A DNA stretch of 64,000 nucleotides, from the NCBI GenBank assembly GCA_027923505.1, contig BROI01000038.1, forward strand, positions 124,001 to 188,000, read 5' to 3'. Of this stretch, positions 63,647 to 64,000 are shown in pieces. The stretch's first letter is position 1; each line of letters starts with the position of its first letter. Both the position numbers and the translations under genes were made by a program. Source of the stretch: Mayamaea pseudoterrestris. Its lineage: Eukaryota; Bacillariophyta; Bacillariophyceae; Sellaphorales; Sellaphoraceae. Below the pieces are notes generated by a model that saw nothing but the letters and a program-made list of their open reading frames with translations, had not been told where the DNA came from and made no database searches.

Positions 63647-64000
63647 ATGGCCGGCGGCAGTAGCAAGCCAACCAAGCGAGAACGCAAATTCAAGGCGACT
63701 GGCGGCATTGAACGTCGCCTCAAAAAGGGATCCGTCACGAAAAAGGGAAAGCTTCGAAAGCGCAAGCCACTCTCCACCGACAAGGATGCTTCCAACAAAA
63801 AGGAGCCTGTCGTTGAGCAACGCGATCGATCGGATGACTTGACGGCCAATGATAATTTAGGAAGTTTGGATCTAGATAGCTTTTTCGCGCAGTTTGCCGA
63901 AAAAGTGGAGCAGGGACAGGTGCTTGGTGATGACGAAGCGAGTGAGAATGACGATGCGATTGACGGCAAAGGCATTGATGCCAATGCTAGTGATGCTGAC
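63647..64000 (+). CDS. N-terminus of a basic nucleolar-type protein (possibly Noc2-like), cut by window end
   Basis: An open frame from the ATG at 63647 to the window end (118 codons, partial). It begins MAGGSSKPTKRERKFKATGG with a strongly basic stretch (RRLKKGSVTKKGKLRKRK), then an acidic segment and SLDLDSFFAQFAEKVEQG. The basic start followed by an acidic F-x-x-F motif is typical of ribosome-biogenesis factors such as nucleolar complex protein 2, but the diagnostic part lies beyond the window, so the name is a guess. Confidence 0.6.
   Translation, partial: MAGGSSKPTKRERKFKATGGIERRLKKGSVTKKGKLRKRKPLSTDKDASNKKEPVVEQRDRSDDLTANDNLGSLDLDSFFAQFAEKVEQGQVLGDDEASENDDAIDGKGIDANASDAD

Overview
The window is nuclear DNA from a photosynthetic stramenopile (ochrophyte), most likely a diatom. 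The evidence is: (i) several proteins begin with an ER-type signal followed by an ASAF-like plastid motif, clearest in the lumenal protein at 34.7-35.2 kb (SSAFAP); (ii) a GT48 beta-1,3-glucan synthase of the chrysolaminarin type; (iii) a fused betaine-lipid synthase; (iv) a plastid-type bestrophin; (v) a Copia element resembling diatom Copia lineages; (vi) compact genes with few short GT-AG introns (68-169 bp). The genus cannot be told from the sequence alone.

Layout. 0.3-7.0 kb holds the GT48 glucan synthase (minus strand, 4 exons). 7.0-27.0 kb is a repeat domain. It contains inverted, decayed satellite units near 7.4-7.7 kb, a second dispersed repeat (R2) on both sides of an old Ty1/Copia element (about 8.3-15.05 kb), and then an 11.5-kb array of about 68 copies of a 169-bp satellite (15.44-27.02 kb). 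27.1-64 kb is gene-dense and ordinary: HAD phosphatase, unknown secretory protein, small zinc-binding protein, MAP65/Ase1, membrane-tailed cupin-like protein, a short conserved regulator-like protein, thylakoid-lumen protein, BTA1 betaine-lipid synthase, a three-part lipid-enzyme-like fusion, bestrophin, an mTERF protein, a type I membrane protein, ribosomal protein uL15, a DEAD-box helicase, the 3,866-residue TRRAP/Tra1, and the start of a nucleolar-type basic protein.

The points most worth attention are these. (1) Each 169-bp satellite unit carries a near-perfect 19-23 bp palindrome. Two edge units changed both arms together so that the palindrome is kept. (2) A nine-unit 42-bp repeat lies 150-530 bp upstream of the bestrophin start; seven units carry TGACGT or TGACGC, the core of the CO2/cAMP-responsive elements of diatom low-CO2 promoters. 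(3) Divergent from BTA1 is a membrane protein that looks like an Mpo1-like part, a 2-oxoglutarate/Fe(II)-hydroxylase-like part and a phospholipid-methyltransferase-like part in one chain, a candidate for betaine or choline-type lipid head-group metabolism. (4) The Copia polyprotein has a chromodomain-like segment between integrase and reverse transcriptase. (5) The satellite domain is bounded by matching edge sequences in opposite orientation.

Exon boundaries below were placed by hand from GT-AG sites that restore the reading frame. No alignment or database search was possible.
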